From NCBI GenBank assembly GCA_964546355.1, contig CAZJJM010000034.1, positions 1 through 5,490 of the forward strand: a DNA stretch of 5,490 bases. The letters are read 5' to 3'. The notes below the pieces were generated by a model. It was not told the origin of the DNA and ran no database searches. It saw nothing but the letters and a program-made list of their open reading frames with translations. Shown one piece after another: positions 5,358 through 5,490 of this stretch (the first letter of the stretch is position 1; every line of letters starts with the position of its first letter). The DNA comes from JADLDV01 sp964546355. Lineage in GTDB: Bacteria; Patescibacteriota; Minisyncoccia; Phycocordibacterales; UBA9973. The translations under genes and the position numbers were made by a program.

Positions 5358-5490
5358 TATTCCTTTGGTCTCACAATCGGAAAGAAAATAGTATCACGGA
5401 GATTATCTTGTTCAGTAAGAAGTGCTACCAAACGATCAATACCCATGCCGAATCCAGTCATTGGAGGCATACCATGCTCCATAGCGGTCA
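5357..5490 (-). CDS. lysS: lysyl-tRNA synthetase, class II, C-terminal end only
   Basis: Only the last 43 codons are inside the window; the gene continues past position 5490. The peptide begins TAMEHGMPPMTGFGMGIDRL and ends in LRDTIFFPIVRPKE. GMGIDRLVALL is class II aminoacyl-tRNA synthetase motif 3, whose Arg binds ATP. The EHGMPP lead-in and the FP.VRP ending are characteristic of LysS and differ from AspS and AsnS ends. The enzyme charges tRNA-Lys with lysine in the cytoplasm. Its TAA (5359-5357) sits at the foot of the shared terminator, convergent with the small unknown gene. Codon composition resembles the dcw genes rather than that neighbour. Confidence 0.92.
   Translation of the reverse strand, partial: TAMEHGMPPMTGFGMGIDRLVALLTEQDNLRDTIFFPIVRPKE

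Overview
The window holds the front part of a division and cell-wall (dcw) cluster from what looks like a Candidate Phyla Radiation (Patescibacteria, Parcubacteria-like) bacterium. The lineage is inferred from four things: a compact mraZ-rsmH-ftsL-ftsI-murF order with no murE, a short MurF-like ligase lacking the usual N-terminal domain, a degenerate 'pedestal' motif in FtsI, and almost no Shine-Dalgarno sequences. The standard code is used: rsmH ends in TGA while other genes use TAA or TAG, which argues against the code-25 lineages. No taxonomic search was possible.

Layout. On the minus strand, read right to left, are mraZ (4805-4371), rsmH/mraW (4364-3453), ftsL (3456-3121), ftsI (3131-1413) and murF (1406-93). 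Junctions are tight: 6-nt gaps, an ATGA overlap and an 11-nt overlap, so this is almost certainly one operon. A tRNA-Glu(CUC) gene on the same strand follows and is cut by the window start. To the right, on the plus strand, is a small unrecognised AT-rich gene (5030-5344) with its own promoter. It converges on the 3' end of a class II lysyl-tRNA synthetase gene (minus strand, cut by the window end). A bidirectional hairpin terminator lies between the two, and both stop codons fall inside it.

The 224-nt divergent region 4806-5029 is the densest regulatory stretch. It carries five same-orientation AGTGG boxes upstream of mraZ at 10, 21, 10 and 21 bp spacing, so all lie on one helical face. They interleave with a TTGCAT / TATAAT promoter and very probably form the MraZ autoregulatory operator. 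A perfect DnaA-box 9-mer lies just upstream, and a TTGACT-17-TACTAT promoter serves the small plus-strand gene.

The genes work together as follows. MraZ should sense and repress the operon. RsmH methylates 16S rRNA. FtsL and FtsI form the membrane core of septal peptidoglycan synthesis, and the MurF-like ligase makes the precursor pentapeptide. No wholly new system is apparent. The points most worth a second look are the phased operator, the DnaA box, the domain-deficient MurF and the unrecognised AT-rich gene.
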